DNA of 64,000 bases from JBBROS01 sp965213855 (GTDB lineage Bacteria > Pseudomonadota > Alphaproteobacteria > Acetobacterales > Acetobacteraceae). Position 1 is the first letter of the stretch. Each line of letters begins with the position of its first letter. The position numbers and the translations under genes were made by a program. Of this stretch, positions 46,085 through 54,796 are shown piece after piece. The notes beneath the pieces were generated by a model. It searched no databases, was not told the origin of the DNA, and worked only from the letters and a program-made list of their open reading frames with translations. The DNA lies in the NCBI GenBank assembly GCA_965213855.1, contig CBDCAA010000011.1, positions 744,001 through 808,000 of the forward strand, written 5' to 3'.

Positions 46085-47506
46085 ATGTCCGCGAGCGTCC
46101 CCTTCCGGCACGACTTCCACCCGACCTCGCTGCGCGAATACGATATCCGCGGCGTCGTCGGCCGCACGCTGCACCCGGCCGACGCCTTCGCGATCGGGCG
46201 CACGTTCGGGACGGTCGTGAGCCGGGCAGGGGGGACGCGCGTGGCTGTCGGCTACGACGGGCGGCTTTCGTCGCCCGAGTTGGCCGCGGCACTCGTGGAC
46301 GGGCTCAAGGCGTCCGGCCTGCACGTGCTCCGGGTGGGCCGCGGGCCGACGCCGATGCTGTACTTCGCGGCGACCACGCTCGAGACCGACGGCGCCGTGA
46401 TGGTGACCGGCAGCCACAACCCGCCGGACTATAACGGCTTCAAGATGATGCTGGGAAAACGGGCCTTCTTCGGCACCGATATCCAGCTTCTCGGACGGCT
46501 GGCGGCGGCCGGCGATGTCGTCGCCGCAGGGCAGGGAACGGACGAGGCGATCGACGTCTCGGACACCTACGTCGACCGCCTGGTGCAGGACTGGGACGGC
46601 GGCGACCGCAAGCTGCGCGTGGTGTGGGACAACGCCAACGGCGCCGCCGGCGAGGTGCTGGCCAAGCTGCTCAAGAAGCTGCCCGGCGAGCACTCGGTCC
46701 TGAACGGCGACATCGACGGCACCTTCCCCGCCCACCACCCGGACCCGACGATCGCCAAGAACCAGGAGCAGCTCATTGCCGCCGTCGCCGCGGCCCATGC
46801 CGACCTGGGCATCGGCTTCGATGGCGACGCCGACCGCGTCGGCGCCATCGACGACAAGGGCGGCATGCTCCTCGGCGACCAGCTCATGGTCGTGCTCGCC
46901 CGCGACGTCCTCAAGACCCACCCCGGCGCCACCATCATCGCCGACGTGAAGGCCAGCCAGGTCCTCTACGACGAGATCGCCAAGGCCGGCGGCGTGCCCC
47001 TGATGTTCAAGACCGGCCACAGCCTGATCAAGGCCAAGATGGCCGAGATCGCCTCCCCCTTCGCCGGCGAGATGAGCGGCCACATCTTTTATGCCGACCG
47101 CTGGTATGGCTTCGACGACGCGCTGTATGTCGCCATCCGCCTCATGGGCATCGTCGCCCGCATGTCGACGCCCCTCTCCGCCGTGCGCGAGGCGCTGCCG
47201 AAGGTCGTCAACACCCCCGAGCTCCGCTTCGACTGCGACGACACCCGCAAGTTCCAGGTCGTCGAGGAGGTTGCCGCCCGGCTCCGCGCCGCCCGGGCCG
47301 CCGTCAACGACATCGACGGCGTCCGAGTCCTCACCGACGACGGCTGGTGGCTGCTCCGCGCCTCAAACACCCAGGCCGTGCTGGTCGCCCGCGCCGAAGC
47401 CCGCGACGAAGCCGGGCTGGAGCGGCTGAAGGCGGCCCTGACGCACCAGCTGGAGGCGTCCGGGCTCGCCGCGCCGGATTTCTCGGGCGAGAACGCCGGC
47501 CACTGA
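46085..47506 (+). CDS. Phosphomannomutase/phosphoglucomutase
   Basis: A 473-residue alpha-D-phosphohexomutase interconverting hexose 1- and 6-phosphates. The phosphoserine is S110 in VTGSHNPPDYNGFK, the metal loop is GIGFDGDADRVGAID, the sugar-recognition loop is GEMSGHIFYADRW, and the phosphate-binding loop is LLRASNTQAVLVARAE. It most resembles the AlgC/ManB branch. With galU it supplies activated sugars to the glycosyltransferase gene that follows immediately. Confidence 0.94.
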   Translation: MSASVPFRHDFHPTSLREYDIRGVVGRTLHPADAFAIGRTFGTVVSRAGGTRVAVGYDGRLSSPELAAALVDGLKASGLHVLRVGRGPTPMLYFAATTLETDGAVMVTGSHNPPDYNGFKMMLGKRAFFGTDIQLLGRLAAAGDVVAAGQGTDEAIDVSDTYVDRLVQDWDGGDRKLRVVWDNANGAAGEVLAKLLKKLPGEHSVLNGDIDGTFPAHHPDPTIAKNQEQLIAAVAAAHADLGIGFDGDADRVGAIDDKGGMLLGDQLMVVLARDVLKTHPGATIIADVKASQVLYDEIAKAGGVPLMFKTGHSLIKAKMAEIASPFAGEMSGHIFYADRWYGFDDALYVAIRLMGIVARMSTPLSAVREALPKVVNTPELRFDCDDTRKFQVVEEVAARLRAARAAVNDIDGVRVLTDDGWWLLRASNTQAVLVARAEARDEAGLERLKAALTHQLEASGLAAPDFSGENAGH

Positions 47507-48591
47507 CGCCGCCCGTCCCGGTCGATCCGCCGCCGGGCGCGCTGTTCCGGCAGATCGCCTCGCCGGCCTTCGTCACCGCGCCGCCGGACGTCCGCGGCGC
47601 CCAGCTGATCCCACCCGCTGTCGCCGCCGCGATGGCGCCGGCCTGGACCACGCGGCAATTCCCGGAGCGCCCGGTCTCGTTCTACCGGCTGGACGGCGTC
47701 TACGTCGTCGGCGAGGGCCTGGTCTTCGACCGCGACCGCGCCCTCCTCGCCCCCAGCGTCACCCAGCACAGCCCGCCGGAGATCGCCGCCGGCCTGGCCC
47801 GGCTCGACCAGGCTATCGCCGACGGAACGCTCGTGCACGATCCCGGCACCACCCTCCTGTGCCAGAAGCGCGGCCTGGCCAATTTCGGCCATTGGCTGAT
47901 CGAGCTGCTCCCGATCGCCCATCTGTGCCTGGCGCACCTGCAGGACGACGGCTGGTCCGTGCTGGCACCCGAACTCCCCGGCCGCATCGGCGCCGTCATC
48001 CGCTACTCCCTTGCGGCGATCGGCGTGCCCACGGCCGCGATCCGCCTCGGCGACGGCGCACCCCGCCTGGTCGATAGCCTCATCCTCGTCGACGGCCTGA
48101 CCGCCCACGGCTACACGATTTCCCCCCTCGTCCTGCCCGCCCTTGACGCCCTCATGGCCGCCGTCCCGCCCGATCCGCCCGCCCCGCTCTGGGTCAGCCG
48201 CGCCGGCTCGCCTCGCAGCCTGTGGAACGAGCCCGACCTCGAACGCATCCTGTCCACCCTCGGCTGGCGCGTCCTCACTCCGGGGGCCATGCCGCTCCAT
48301 GCCCAGATCGCCGCTTTCAAGGGCGCCACGGCCATCGCCGGCGTCCACGGCGCCGGCCTCACCGGCCTGGTCTTCGCACCCCCTGGAACGCCGGTCACGA
48401 CGTTCGCGCCGGCCGCAATGCCGGACACGTTCTTCTGGCTGCTCTCGGCTTTGCGTCAACAACCATACGTCGAAGTCCGCGCGCCCCACGATCGGGGCGG
48501 CGACCGCCAACAGCCCTATGACGCCGCCCTCGTCCTCCCGCTTGCCGAAAGCCTGTCGCACCTGGGCCCCTTGCGCCCGAACCAGCCATGA
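47503..48591 (+). CDS. Glycosyltransferase family 61 protein (DUF563)
   Basis: A GT61/DUF563 glycosyltransferase; core motifs are RGLANFGHWLIELLPIAHLC, the mid-region LWVSRAGSPRSLWNEPDLERIL, and GVHGAGLTGLVFAPPGTPV near the C-terminus. The first ATG is at 47632, yet strong GC-third-position coding runs without break from the end of the upstream gene. No ATG, GTG or TTG exists in that stretch; a CTG at 47503 overlaps the upstream TGA as CTGA and may be the true start (362 residues, versus 319 from 47632). It is coupled to galU and the phosphohexomutase, suggesting surface polysaccharide synthesis. Confidence 0.8.
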   Translation: MTPPVPVDPPPGALFRQIASPAFVTAPPDVRGAQLIPPAVAAAMAPAWTTRQFPERPVSFYRLDGVYVVGEGLVFDRDRALLAPSVTQHSPPEIAAGLARLDQAIADGTLVHDPGTTLLCQKRGLANFGHWLIELLPIAHLCLAHLQDDGWSVLAPELPGRIGAVIRYSLAAIGVPTAAIRLGDGAPRLVDSLILVDGLTAHGYTISPLVLPALDALMAAVPPDPPAPLWVSRAGSPRSLWNEPDLERILSTLGWRVLTPGAMPLHAQIAAFKGATAIAGVHGAGLTGLVFAPPGTPVTTFAPAAMPDTFFWLLSALRQQPYVEVRAPHDRGGDRQQPYDAALVLPLAESLSHLGPLRPNQP

Positions 48592-48660
48592 CACCCGGCC
48601 CTGTACGCGATTGACCGCATGGGCCCATCTCTGGTGACGGGGGCAGCATGGAGAGAAGAT

Positions 48661-48692
48661 CGTCATGGCCGGGCTTGTCCCGGCCACCCACG
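48661..48692. repeat. REP-like palindrome upstream of the D-threonine-aldolase-like gene
   Basis: TGGCCGGG and CCCGGCCA (48666-48673 and 48679-48686) are perfect 8-bp arms around CTTGT, flanked by CGTCA and CCCACG. The sequence resembles a dispersed intergenic repeat I know from many alphaproteobacteria. It is a different family from the CCCTC repeats elsewhere in this window. Confidence 0.75.
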
Positions 48693-48832
48693 CCGCAGCC
48701 TTGAGCACTGCATGTGCGGCCGGATTGCGCGGCCCGCTGAGCGGCATGTCCGTTCAGCGCAGAACAGCCTGCCGCTTCACGCGCCGCCTTAACCGCCGTA
48801 ACTCTCCGCATCGAGAACTGACGGGGCCCTCC

Positions 48833-49945
48833 ATGCTGCAACCTCCGCCCGCCCAGCCCGGCATGCACGAGCATGAGATCGACACGCCCGCCCTCGTGCT
48901 CGACCTCGACGCCTTCGAGCATAACCTCGACCGCATGGCCGCGCTGCTGGCGCCGACCGGCACGAAGCTGCGGGCCCACGCAAAGACCCACAAATCGCCC
49001 GTCATCGCCCACCACCAGATCCGCCGCGGCGCCGTCGGCCAATGCGTCCAGAAGGTCGCCGAAGCCGAAATCCTCGCCTGGGGTGGCGTTCCCGACATCC
49101 TCGTCAGCAACCAGGTCGTCGGCGACCAGAAGCTCGCCCGCTTCGCCGCCCTGTCCGGCCTTGCCCGCATCGCCATCTGCGCCGATCACCCGCACCAGGT
49201 CGACCGACTCGCCGCCATCGCGGAGCAAGCCGCCCGGCGCCTGACCGTCCTCGTCGAGATCGACGTCGGCATGGCCCGCGCCGGCGTAGCCCCTGGCCCC
49301 GATGCGGTCGCCCTGGCCGAACGCATCGCCGCCTCGCCCCACCTCCGCTTCGGCGGCATCCAGGCCTATCACGGCCGCGCCCAGCACCTCCGCACCCAGG
49401 ACCAGCGCGGCCAGGCCATCGCCGCCGCCGTCGACGATACCCGCCGCACCGTCGAACAGCTCCGCCAGCGCGGCCTCGATTGCCCCATCGTCGGCGGCGC
49501 CGGCACCGGCACCTTCGAGTTGGAGGCCGCAAGCGGCGTCTATACCGAGATCCAGGCCGGCAGCTACTGCTTCATGGACGCCGACTACGCCCGCAACCAG
49601 GGCGGCGCCGCGGCCGGCTTCCGGCACGCGCTGTTCGTGCTGGCCACCGTCATGAGCCAGTCCCGCCCCGGGCTCGCTGTGCTCGACGCCGGCCACAAGG
49701 CCGTCCCGACCGACAGCGGCTTCCCCCTGCTCTGGGCCAACGACCACGTCGCCTATACCGGCGCCTCCGACGAGCACGGCAAGCTCGAATGGACCGAAGG
49801 GGAGGGGGTCCGCCTCGGCCAGAAACTCCGCCTCGTCCCCGCCCATTGCGACCCCACCGTCGACCGCTTCGACTGGTACGTCGGCGTCCGCCGCGGCCGC
49901 GTCGAATGCCTCTGGCCGGTCGCGGCGCGCGGGGCGCTCAACTGA
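48833..49945 (+). CDS. D-threonine aldolase/D-serine dehydratase-like PLP enzyme (DSD1 family)
   Basis: A 370-residue fold-type III PLP enzyme with an alanine-racemase-like N-terminal barrel. The PLP lysine is K51 in RAHAKTHKSP, following the family start EIDTPALVLDLDAFEHNL. The C-terminal metal site is PAHCDPTVDRF, typical of metal-activated D-threonine aldolases. ATG 48833 is the start at which family similarity begins; the frame upstream crosses the REP-like palindrome. It overlaps a DUF3553 gene by four bases (CTGA). Confidence 0.88.
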   Translation: MLQPPPAQPGMHEHEIDTPALVLDLDAFEHNLDRMAALLAPTGTKLRAHAKTHKSPVIAHHQIRRGAVGQCVQKVAEAEILAWGGVPDILVSNQVVGDQKLARFAALSGLARIAICADHPHQVDRLAAIAEQAARRLTVLVEIDVGMARAGVAPGPDAVALAERIAASPHLRFGGIQAYHGRAQHLRTQDQRGQAIAAAVDDTRRTVEQLRQRGLDCPIVGGAGTGTFELEAASGVYTEIQAGSYCFMDADYARNQGGAAAGFRHALFVLATVMSQSRPGLAVLDAGHKAVPTDSGFPLLWANDHVAYTGASDEHGKLEWTEGEGVRLGQKLRLVPAHCDPTVDRFDWYVGVRRGRVECLWPVAARGALN

Positions 49946-50115
49946 GCGCCTGGATCGAACCCGGCATGCGCGTCCAGCTCCCCGCCCAGCCGGACTGGGG
50001 CGTCGGCCAGGTCCAGTCCGTCATCGACCAACGCGTGACGGTCAACTTCGAACATCGCGGCAAGGTCCTGCTCAACGTCGCCGTGGTCGACCTCGAAATC
50101 CTCGATCAGGACTAG
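49942..50115 (+). CDS. DUF3553 family small protein
   Basis: A 57-residue protein of the DUF3553 family: SAWIEPGMRVQLPAQPDWG, GQVQSVIDQRVTVNFEHRGK. The EPGM segment belongs to the family's usual N-terminus, yet the only in-frame ATG (49966) lies inside it. The only candidate that gives the full domain is CTG 49942, overlapping the upstream TGA as CTGA. The fold resembles the CarD/UvrD C-terminal Tudor-like module, so nucleic-acid or polymerase contact is possible but unproven. Confidence 0.75.
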   Translation: MSAWIEPGMRVQLPAQPDWGVGQVQSVIDQRVTVNFEHRGKVLLNVAVVDLEILDQD

Positions 50116-50151
50116 GTTGCGCCCCGCTGTCCTCCGCCCGACATACAGGTC

Positions 50152-51138
50152 ATGATCGACCCCTTCGGCCGCGCCATCACCTACCTGCGCGTCAGCGTCA
50201 CCGACCGCTGCGACCTTCGCTGTGTGTATTGCATGGCGGAGGACATGACGTTCCTGCCGAAGGCCGACGTCCTCAGCCTCGAGGAGCTGGAGCGCCTCAG
50301 CGCCGCGTTCATCCGCCAGGGTGTGCGCAAGATCCGCATCACCGGCGGCGAGCCGCTCGTGCGTCGCGGTGTCATGACGCTGTTCGACCGGCTTGGCGCC
50401 CGGGTCGGGGCGGGCCTGGACGAACTCACGCTGACCACCAACGGCACCCAACTCGGCAAGTTCGCCGAGGCGCTGGCCGCTGCCGGCGTCCGCCGCATCA
50501 ACGTCAGCATGGACACGCTCGACCCGGACCGGTTCGCCCGCATCACCCGCTGGGGCCACCTGGCCAAAGTGCTGGATGGGATCGCGGCCGCAAAGGCGGC
50601 CGGGCTGCACGTGAAGGTCAACGCCGTCGCGCTGCGAGGCGAGAACGAGGACGAGATTGGCGACCTGCTCGCATGGTGCGGCGCGCACGGCCATGATCTG
50701 TGTCTGATCGAGACGATGCCCATGGGCGACGTCGCCGGCGACCGCACCGACCAATACCTGCCGCTCTCGATCGTCCGCGCCCGCCTGCGCCACCGCTTCA
50801 CCTTGGACGAGACCGGCTACCAGACCGGCGGCCCGGCCCGCTACTACGACGTGCGTGAAACCGGCGCCCGCGTCGGCTTCATCACCCCGATGACCCATAA
50901 CTTCTGCGAAAGCTGCAACCGCGTCCGCCTCACCTGCACCGGCACGCTCTATCTCTGCCTAGGCCAGGACGACGCGGCCGACCTCCGCACCGTGCTGCGC
51001 GCTGGCGCCGACGATGCCGCCCTTGACCGCGCCATTGCCGACGCGATCACCCGCAAGCCTAAAGGCCACGACTTCATCATCGACCGCCGCACCACCGCCC
51101 CCTCCGTCTCACGCCACATGAGCCTGACAGGCGGCTGA
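50152..51138 (+). CDS. moaA: GTP 3',8-cyclase MoaA
   Basis: A 328-residue radical SAM enzyme for the first step of molybdenum cofactor synthesis. The N-terminal cluster is C20-x3-C24-x2-C27 (DRCDLRCVYC) and the C-terminal GTP-binding cluster is C252-x2-C255-x13-C269 (NFCESCNRVRLT through YLCL). ITGGEPLVRRG provides the SAM GGE motif. No other moa genes are adjacent. The chain ends slightly early compared with MoaA proteins that carry the terminal GG, but MSLTGG is present. Confidence 0.96.
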   Translation: MIDPFGRAITYLRVSVTDRCDLRCVYCMAEDMTFLPKADVLSLEELERLSAAFIRQGVRKIRITGGEPLVRRGVMTLFDRLGARVGAGLDELTLTTNGTQLGKFAEALAAAGVRRINVSMDTLDPDRFARITRWGHLAKVLDGIAAAKAAGLHVKVNAVALRGENEDEIGDLLAWCGAHGHDLCLIETMPMGDVAGDRTDQYLPLSIVRARLRHRFTLDETGYQTGGPARYYDVRETGARVGFITPMTHNFCESCNRVRLTCTGTLYLCLGQDDAADLRTVLRAGADDAALDRAIADAITRKPKGHDFIIDRRTTAPSVSRHMSLTGG

Positions 51139-51165
51139 TCCACGCTGCGCTTGAGGCTTCCGACC

Positions 51166-52170
51166 CTAGTTCTTCCCGGCCTGCACCAGCCCCTTGCGGA
51201 CGGCGTCCTGCGCGGCCGCGAACCGCACCCAGCCCGGCAGTTGCGCCGCTAGATTGACGTCGCCCCATTTCGGGTGATTGGGCGGCATCCGCAGCCGGCC
51301 GATATTGGCGAACAGGGCGCTGACGAAGCGGGCGACCTTCTCATAGCGCACCGTGTTGCGCGGCCAGGCATAGACCGCCATGACGGCGCCCACCGCCAGC
51401 GTGTCCACGGGTTCCCCGTCGGGCACCAGCGCATATTGGCCGTGTTCGAGCCTCGCCGGAAGATAGGTCTCCAGCAAGGCGGGGGACATGGGGATGGTCA
51501 GGAAGTGCAGCCCCGTTGCGGGCAGCAGCCCGGTGAACAGGCTGGCCGGCTTGCCGGCGACATAGACCAGCGCCGCAATCTCACCCCGCTTCAGCTTGTC
51601 CAGGGCCGTCGCCTGGGTGTCGTTGCGCAGCTCCGGCCGCACGCCGAGGGCATCGAACACGACTGCGGCCGTCATTGCCGTGCCGCTGCCGGCGCCGTCG
51701 ACGTTCACCGGCTTGCCCGTCAGGTCGGCAAGCGAGGCGACGTCGGCCCGCGCCAGCACGTGCACCTCCTCGTCATACAGCTTGGTGATGTACTGCACGC
51801 TTTGGTGCATGCCCGGATGCGACCGTTCGCGGTCAAGGTAGGACAGCACGTCGGCCTGCACGATCGCGACATCGACGCCGCGTACGAACAGGAGGTCCTC
51901 GATGTTCTGCACCGAGCCGCGGCCGACGATGGGCAGGACGCGGAGACGGCTGCCGTCGTCGAGCATCGACGCCATGTCCGCCGCGATGCGGATGTAGGTT
52001 CCCTGCACGCCGCCGGAGATGACGCCGATCGTGCCCGCATTGGCCTCGTTGGTGGAGATGGCTTGAGGCCCAAGGGTGGGCGCCGCCGCCTGGCGCTGGG
52101 CCGCGGCCGGAGGAGTAGCGAGCAGCACCAGGCACAGGGCGGCGAGCGGCCGATGGAGGCGCCGGGTCAT
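51166..52170 (-). CDS. TAXI family TRAP transporter solute-binding protein
   Basis: A 334-residue periplasmic TAXI protein. Residues 1-25 are a Sec signal (LHRPLAALCLVLLATPPAAAQ). The mature part begins with GTIGVISGGVQGTYIRIAADMA, a hallmark of TAXI proteins, and continues with DVAIVQADVLSYL and PVNVDGAGSGTAMTA. TAXI proteins normally feed a fused DctQM TRAP permease (TAXI-TRAP), but none is adjacent. Instead the gene overlaps by ATGA with an upstream membrane protein carrying a degenerate ATPase domain, a setting that may point to a sensing role. Confidence 0.9.
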   Translation of the reverse strand: MTRRLHRPLAALCLVLLATPPAAAQRQAAAPTLGPQAISTNEANAGTIGVISGGVQGTYIRIAADMASMLDDGSRLRVLPIVGRGSVQNIEDLLFVRGVDVAIVQADVLSYLDRERSHPGMHQSVQYITKLYDEEVHVLARADVASLADLTGKPVNVDGAGSGTAMTAAVVFDALGVRPELRNDTQATALDKLKRGEIAALVYVAGKPASLFTGLLPATGLHFLTIPMSPALLETYLPARLEHGQYALVPDGEPVDTLAVGAVMAVYAWPRNTVRYEKVARFVSALFANIGRLRMPPNHPKWGDVNLAAQLPGWVRFAAAQDAVRKGLVQAGKN

Positions 52171-53822
52171 GGCGAGGTCCTGGCCGCTGCGTCCCGTCGC
52201 GGGAGCGCGTCGAGCAAGGGGCGGGCGCGCTCCTCGCCGAGGCCGAGGGCAAGGCCGAACCAGTATGCCGCCTGGTCCGGGTCTGGCTGGATCCCCACTG
52301 CGCCGATCCGCTCGAGGGTGGCGACATCATAGGTGGTGCCGAGCGCGAGCGCCGCTGGGCCGGAGCCGGCATCGGCCGCCCGCTCCAGCAGCAATCTCGC
52401 ACCCGAGACGTCGCCCCATTCCAGCATCGCCCGTCCGCGCCGGGCCATTCCCTCGGCGAGCGCGGGCGGAGTCCGGGGTTGGATCGCCTGTGCCGTGATC
52501 GCCAGGATCGGGGCACGGATCGCGGGACCGGCTGGTCCGGGCACGGCGGCCTCCGCGGCGAGACCATGCGGCGGCGGAGCCTCGGGTTCGACGGCCGGCA
52601 ACGGGCTGGCGGCCTCCGCGGCCGGGTGTGCGGTCGCCTCCGCGGTCTCGACCGGCTGCGCTGTCTCCTCCGCGGCTTTGACCGGAGGGGCGGTCACTTG
52701 CGTGACGCCGAGCGCCTGCAGTTCTGGGGTGGGCTCGATCGGCTCGGCCGCGGCAGCGACGGCGGGTCCGGGGCTCGCGGGCGCCTCCGCCGCGGGGCTT
52801 GCTTCTACGGCCGGTTCCGCCGACGCAACGGCCAGCTCCGGCGGGTTCAGGGAAGGTCGGTCGGCCGCGACCGGCGCTGGGTCGGCGACAGGCGCCGCCT
52901 GTGTGGGCGCCGCCTGTATGGCCGCAGCCTGTGTGGCCGCCGTTAGGGCGACCTGCTGGCCCAGTTCGGCCGTGAACGCGACGTCGAGGATCACGGGCGT
53001 TTCGAGGCTAGGGTTCGAGACCGGTGCCATATCACCGGCGAGGACGGCGGCCGGCGCCGGCACGACCCTAGTTTCCGCCATGGCCGTGGGCTCCGCTTGC
53101 GGGCCGGGCGGCAAGGCCGTGCCACGCACCGCCTGGGCGCCGACCAGCCGCGGACCGATCGCGACCGTGAGCGCCAGCGCGGCGAGGAAGCCGCCCGCAG
53201 CCGTCGCGCCGACAGGGTTGAGCCGCCGGCGCGGCTTCGGCGCGGCCAAAACGGCGGGCCGAGGCACGATAGCGCTCGCCGGCAGGCCGGTGGCCGAGAC
53301 GGTCGCCCAGTCATAGTCGCGGTCCAACGGTGATCGCAGGTCGGCTGCGGCGGCAAGCTGGACAAACACGGAGAGGCGGTCGTTCAACGTGGGGTAGAGG
53401 CCGGCGGAGATCGCCGACGCGGTCGACGGCGCACCACCGAGAACGATCCGCATCCCGGGCCAGGCCTGCGCCAGGCGCTCCAGGTGCCGCACTGTCTCGG
53501 GCGGCATCTGTTCGGCCTCGTGCACCAACAGCACGAAGGTCTCGGCCGAGGTTGCGGGCGGCATGGCCGGGCCGCCGACGCTGGAGCGCCAGCCGGCGGC
53601 GAGCTGACCGATGAACGCCGCGCCGTCCAGCGGTGGCCGAACCTCAAGCACGCGCTGCCCCGCCTCGGCCAGCGCGACGGCGACGGCGGGCAGGATGTCT
53701 GCGGTGCCACCCACCCCGCGCACCACCACGGAGGCGCCCGCGGTCAGCCCGGTCACGACCTTGTCGATCACCTGCGCGCGGTAGATGCCGGCCGATGCAG
53801 CGTATGTCAGCGGACCGTTCAT
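52167..53822 (-). CDS. Degenerate ATPase-membrane-Sel1-like fusion protein
   Basis: A 551-residue protein not readily named. Residues 1-160 look like an ExeA/GspA-type AAA domain (GIYRAQVIDKVVTGLTAGAS), but the P-loop position reads GVGGTADIL without the lysine, and the Walker-B-like strand is VLLVHEAEQ. One transmembrane helix lies at about 205-228. A long Ala/Pro/Glu-rich linker (about 230-440), containing a short tandem repeat, leads to a C-terminal Sel1/TPR-like region (ARLLLERAADAGSGPAALALGTTYD). The topology suggests a cytoplasmic head and a periplasmic tail. ATG 53822 has an AGGGG site. The stop overlaps the TAXI gene. Confidence 0.75.
   Translation of the reverse strand: MNGPLTYAASAGIYRAQVIDKVVTGLTAGASVVVRGVGGTADILPAVAVALAEAGQRVLEVRPPLDGAAFIGQLAAGWRSSVGGPAMPPATSAETFVLLVHEAEQMPPETVRHLERLAQAWPGMRIVLGGAPSTASAISAGLYPTLNDRLSVFVQLAAAADLRSPLDRDYDWATVSATGLPASAIVPRPAVLAAPKPRRRLNPVGATAAGGFLAALALTVAIGPRLVGAQAVRGTALPPGPQAEPTAMAETRVVPAPAAVLAGDMAPVSNPSLETPVILDVAFTAELGQQVALTAATQAAAIQAAPTQAAPVADPAPVAADRPSLNPPELAVASAEPAVEASPAAEAPASPGPAVAAAAEPIEPTPELQALGVTQVTAPPVKAAEETAQPVETAEATAHPAAEAASPLPAVEPEAPPPHGLAAEAAVPGPAGPAIRAPILAITAQAIQPRTPPALAEGMARRGRAMLEWGDVSGARLLLERAADAGSGPAALALGTTYDVATLERIGAVGIQPDPDQAAYWFGLALGLGEERARPLLDALPRRDAAARTSP
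52892..52936. repeat. Three 15-bp tandem repeats in a linker-coding region
   Basis: Three adjacent units of a GCGCCGCCTGTGTGG-like 15-mer, with one or a few changes each, encode a five-residue Gln-Ala-Ala periodicity in the Ala/Pro-rich linker of the membrane protein. Such in-frame units can vary in number between strains. Confidence 0.7.
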
Positions 53823-53917
53823 GGGCCGACCCCTTATGCCGAGACTGTCAAGGAGCATCACTATGATGTGAAACGCAACGATCGACTCAAAATTTTTTTC
53901 GCACTGTGGCAGCCGCC

Positions 53918-54712
53918 TCAAACGTCCGGCGCGAACCCGGTGACGGAGCCGAGGCGCAGCATGGCCGGAACACGGCCGGCGGCCAGCGGCATCCGGGCCA
54001 GGGCCGCGCCGAACAGGGCCAGCCCGGCCGGCCGCCGATCCCGCAGCAACACGGCGTTGGCCTCCCCGGCCGCGCGCAGGTCGGCGAACAGCTGAAGCGG
54101 CTCGGCATAGGCGAGCTCGATGTCATCCACGTCCGCGACCGGCAGCGCGAACCCGGCCCGTTGCAACAGCCCGGCGAGATCGCGTAGCTCCGGAAACGGT
54201 GACACGCGCGGCGAGGCGCCGCCGCGCAGCGCCGTTTCGGCCTCCGTCAGCGCGAGCCGCAGCGCGCCGAGCGTGCCGAGCGCCGGCAGGCTCGCCAGCA
54301 GCAGGCCGCCGGGGCGCAGCGCCATGCGGAGCTGGATCAGCGCGCCCGGCAGGTCGTTCACCCAATGCAGCGACAGGCTCGCGACGACCAGGTCGAACGA
54401 CCCGGCGCCGAATGGCAGCCGCTCCTCATCCGCAGCGACGGCCGGAGCGCCGTTCAGCGCGGCCATGCGAGGCGAGAGGTCGCAGCTGACCACGCCGATG
54501 CCGCGGGCCCGCAGCAGGGGGGCGACGACGCCGCGGCCGCCGACGTCGAGCGCCTGGGTGAAGTGGACCGTGGTGTCGTCCAAGCGGTCGAGCAAGCGCT
54601 CGGCCGCGTCGCGCAGGATGTCGGCTACGCCGTGCACGGTCGCGGCCGCACGGTCCCGGTGCAGGCGGACGGCGCGGCGATCGAACACGCGATGGTCGGT
54701 ATCGGGCGGCAT
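53918..54712 (-). CDS. BioC/NDUFAF5-like SAM-dependent methyltransferase
   Basis: A 264-residue methyltransferase with the FDRRAVRLHRDRAA start and ALDVGGRGVVAPLL motif I around residue 52. DLVVASLSLHWVNDLPGALIQLRMALRPGGLLLASLPALGTL (two segments) matches BioC and the NDUFAF5 arginine-hydroxylase branch. Note GGRG in motif I where GxGxG is usual. No biotin genes are adjacent, which favours the NDUFAF5-like assignment. ATG 54712 diverges from the thiol dioxygenase gene across 84 bp. Confidence 0.82.
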   Translation of the reverse strand: MPPDTDHRVFDRRAVRLHRDRAAATVHGVADILRDAAERLLDRLDDTTVHFTQALDVGGRGVVAPLLRARGIGVVSCDLSPRMAALNGAPAVAADEERLPFGAGSFDLVVASLSLHWVNDLPGALIQLRMALRPGGLLLASLPALGTLGALRLALTEAETALRGGASPRVSPFPELRDLAGLLQRAGFALPVADVDDIELAYAEPLQLFADLRAAGEANAVLLRDRRPAGLALFGAALARMPLAAGRVPAMLRLGSVTGFAPDV

Positions 54713-54796
54713 GCCCCCATCTGCGGTGCGCACGGCGCTTTGACCAGCCCGGCGCCGCCGGACTAGCCTGCCGCCAACCAAAGCAGGGGACCCGTC

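Noticed and set aside
53856..53868. Short inverted repeat CATCA-CTA-TGATG upstream of the degenerate ATPase gene
   Set aside because: Five-base arms only, and no convincing promoter hexamers at standard spacing around it.
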